In this document: in pieces, positions 63,701 to 64,000 of the stretch | Layout of the letters: each line of letters starts with the position of its first letter | Numbering within the stretch: the first letter of the stretch is position 1 | DNA from: JAVJSD01 sp040219575 | GTDB lineage: Bacteria; Planctomycetota; Planctomycetia; Pirellulales; Pirellulaceae | Reading direction: 5' to 3' | Assembly: GCA_040219575.1 (NCBI GenBank) | Contig: JAVJSD010000030.1 | Span: forward strand, 52,527 to 116,526 | DNA length: 64,000 nt | Program-made: the position numbers and the translations under genes | The notes under the pieces: generated by a model | The model's input: the letters and a program-made list of their open reading frames with translations, nothing else | The model's database searches: none | Told to the model about the DNA's origin: nothing

Positions 63701-64000
63701 ACGTTTGTCGAAGACGTGCTGGTCAACAAGACGGTGGAGTTGATCGGTTCGGGCTGGGCCACGACGACCGTCAGCGGCGCGATCGGCGGCGACGGCGCCA
63801 CCTTCCGCATCGCGGCCGACGACGTCGAGCTCAGCGGCTTCACGATCACCCGCGAGGGAAACAACACCACCGACTGGAATAACGGCGGGCTGAACTTCGC
63901 CGGCATCGCCATTCAAGGGCAGAGCGTCTCCGGCCTGCTCGCGCACGACAACCTGATCACCGGCAACCGCACCGGCATCGACATCAACAACAGCTCGGGC
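60740..64000 (+). CDS. Filamentous-haemagglutinin-type exoprotein, N-terminal part
   Basis: Open frame of 1087 codons running past the window end. A basic start (MSNAMKKRTSRRQASRPR) is followed by a signal-peptide core (AIAMTVLSIATLLL). Next comes the two-partner-secretion domain of the FHA N-terminal type: TQGTDRAVINWQGFSI, MTQFLQPGSQSAILNRVTGG, SNGQIFLINPNGILIGPNAH and VGGLTASTLDIS. Then repeated GNGG-V-V-like helical strands (GGNVQVLAGSVNLAGA, GGDGGLVEVSGSMLAFSG) form a right-handed beta helix. From ~62500 a pectate-lyase-like parallel beta helix begins (GGTVNVGAGVYTERINIG, VGPGTFVEDVLVNKTVELIG). It is likely exported through a TpsB partner, which is not in the window. MKKR at 60752 is an alternative start. 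Confidence 0.88.
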   Translation, partial: MSNAMKKRTSRRQASRPRAIAMTVLSIATLLLHDGAAIANPFGGTVVAGSATISGSGNTVTITQGTDRAVINWQGFSIAPNEMTQFLQPGSQSAILNRVTGGNPSALLGSMQSNGQIFLINPNGILIGPNAHINVGGLTASTLDISNQQFMQGGDLVFSGNSTAGVVNYGTIRALEGNIFLIGSTVANHGTLQAKNGTVGLAAGQAVKLIDSARPHLVVTANSRSLSNVGVQNTGTIDAISAELAANGGNVYALAINNEGVVRATGSVTRNGRVLLTAPGGTIASSGDLIAKNADGSGGEVKIDAVKIDAAKVDSSSVADAASVGTTGTANVSGRIDASGVTGGNVQVLAGSVNLAGATIDASGTYGGGQVNIGGSYQGAGPLPNAATTTVDDGTSINADATLLGNGGQVVVWSNQATNFEGSILARGGANGGDGGLVEVSGSMLAFSGSVDTSAANGKTGALLLDPVGIVVGPGNTANVNLPTSVAFFGDQLLNGLLTTNNVLLATSASTVDAEGPGFTYTDHTPNDDNIIVQDGTSLNTGANTIFFSTTTLDLGSTIVGNVSGGASWTGTSPAPAVLPLKDPTTVNVVTGTTTQGSIAQAVEIVAAGGTVNVGAGVYTERINIGKSLSLLGAQTGVDPTPGGVRTILANESVIDISALAPTNPNVAIEVANGVDGVDISGFTLIGSPTSNFADESVIRAGGSAGAVDNLTVQHNIINGFTGVLSKGGDHLVVDANRFTVNKNGVAALPGAYTNLAITGNTFTPGMSLAADPAAIQMTGVTGGMIAGNTASGFARGVGGSNLHQLQISGNTFTGNNDAISIFGGSTFIDIHDNDLSGNGRYGVNIKGQDITINGNFLSGNLDSGVNIDRHVIDTERVSISNNDLSGNSILGVKVNTALVTETVDASGNWWGSSSETGVESAANGGSGVDFTPFLVSGTDTNLGTFGFQGDFSTLQVTSLGSQTGMTGRIQEGVDLVTNSTVLVGPGTFVEDVLVNKTVELIGSGWATTTVSGAIGGDGATFRIAADDVELSGFTITREGNNTTDWNNGGLNFAGIAIQGQSVSGLLAHDNLITGNRTGIDINNSSG

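Overview
The window is high-GC DNA that looks like a Planctomycetes chromosome, probably of the Pirellulales type. The strongest evidence is protein content: a PSCyt1/DUF1549/DUF1553 cytochrome-type protein paired with a DUF1501 protein, secreted PQQ-type beta-propellers, an FG-GAP/ASPIC protein, a two-copy SHD1-like protein, a giant secreted protein with an LEPR-XLL-like N-terminal motif, and a Ser/Thr kinase carrying PEGA repeats. Many long ORFs antisense to these genes are GC-codon shadows and are left out. No rRNA, tRNA, CRISPR array or intact insertion sequence was recognised.

Layout. 1-459 is the tail of an FtsX-type ABC permease. 835-8627 is a polymorphic-toxin locus: a 1934-residue exoprotein (Ig-like repeats, about 930 residues of Ala-rich coiled coil, a Hint autoprotease interrupted by two membrane segments, and a 112-residue C-terminal toxin module), three paralogous small proteins that are candidate immunity genes, and a decayed cassette between copies two and three. 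8698-11535 (minus) holds an HD-GYP response regulator and a REC-GGDEF-CBS response regulator, an antagonistic cyclic-di-GMP pair. 11721-15070 groups a single-domain globin, a cupredoxin-like lipoprotein and two hemerythrin-like proteins, suggesting handling of O2, NO or iron-sulfur damage. 15306-17744 is an MrfA-type helicase whose tail runs into a repeat block.

18011-24802 carries a secreted coiled-coil protein, a GlmU-like acyltransferase, guaA with an intrinsic terminator in its leader, and divergent surE. 24962-26226 encodes two small exported proteins. 26415-33727 (minus) is the PSCyt1-DUF1501-PQQ propeller operon. 34556-37270 is a four-PAS hybrid histidine kinase. 37615-40778 (minus) is an FG-GAP/beta-propeller operon divergent from a LysR regulator. 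42157-45694 encodes small exported proteins, a lysozyme-like protein and a membrane protein. 45703-48179 holds an isolated fliM and proA. 48476-52168 holds DUF423, a small membrane protein and a mosaic Ser/Thr kinase. 52191-53789 is a FetAB-like ABC exporter. The rest is a squalene-cyclase-fold protein, a 1297-residue secreted protein starting with a methyltransferase-like fold, a DHH phosphoesterase, and the first 1087 codons of a filamentous-haemagglutinin-type exoprotein that runs off the end.

The most notable non-coding signal is a dispersed family of about 70-bp intergenic elements (at least eight copies). Each has two small hairpins whose four-base loops are reverse complements and change together between copies, while the stems show compensatory changes. 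Further palindromic repeats (a 102-bp hairpin element in two copies, a 96-bp hairpin, a 185-bp inverted-repeat element and a 133-bp duplicated element) fill other gaps. The second most notable system is the toxin locus, with its membrane-hairpin-split Hint domain and three-member immunity array.
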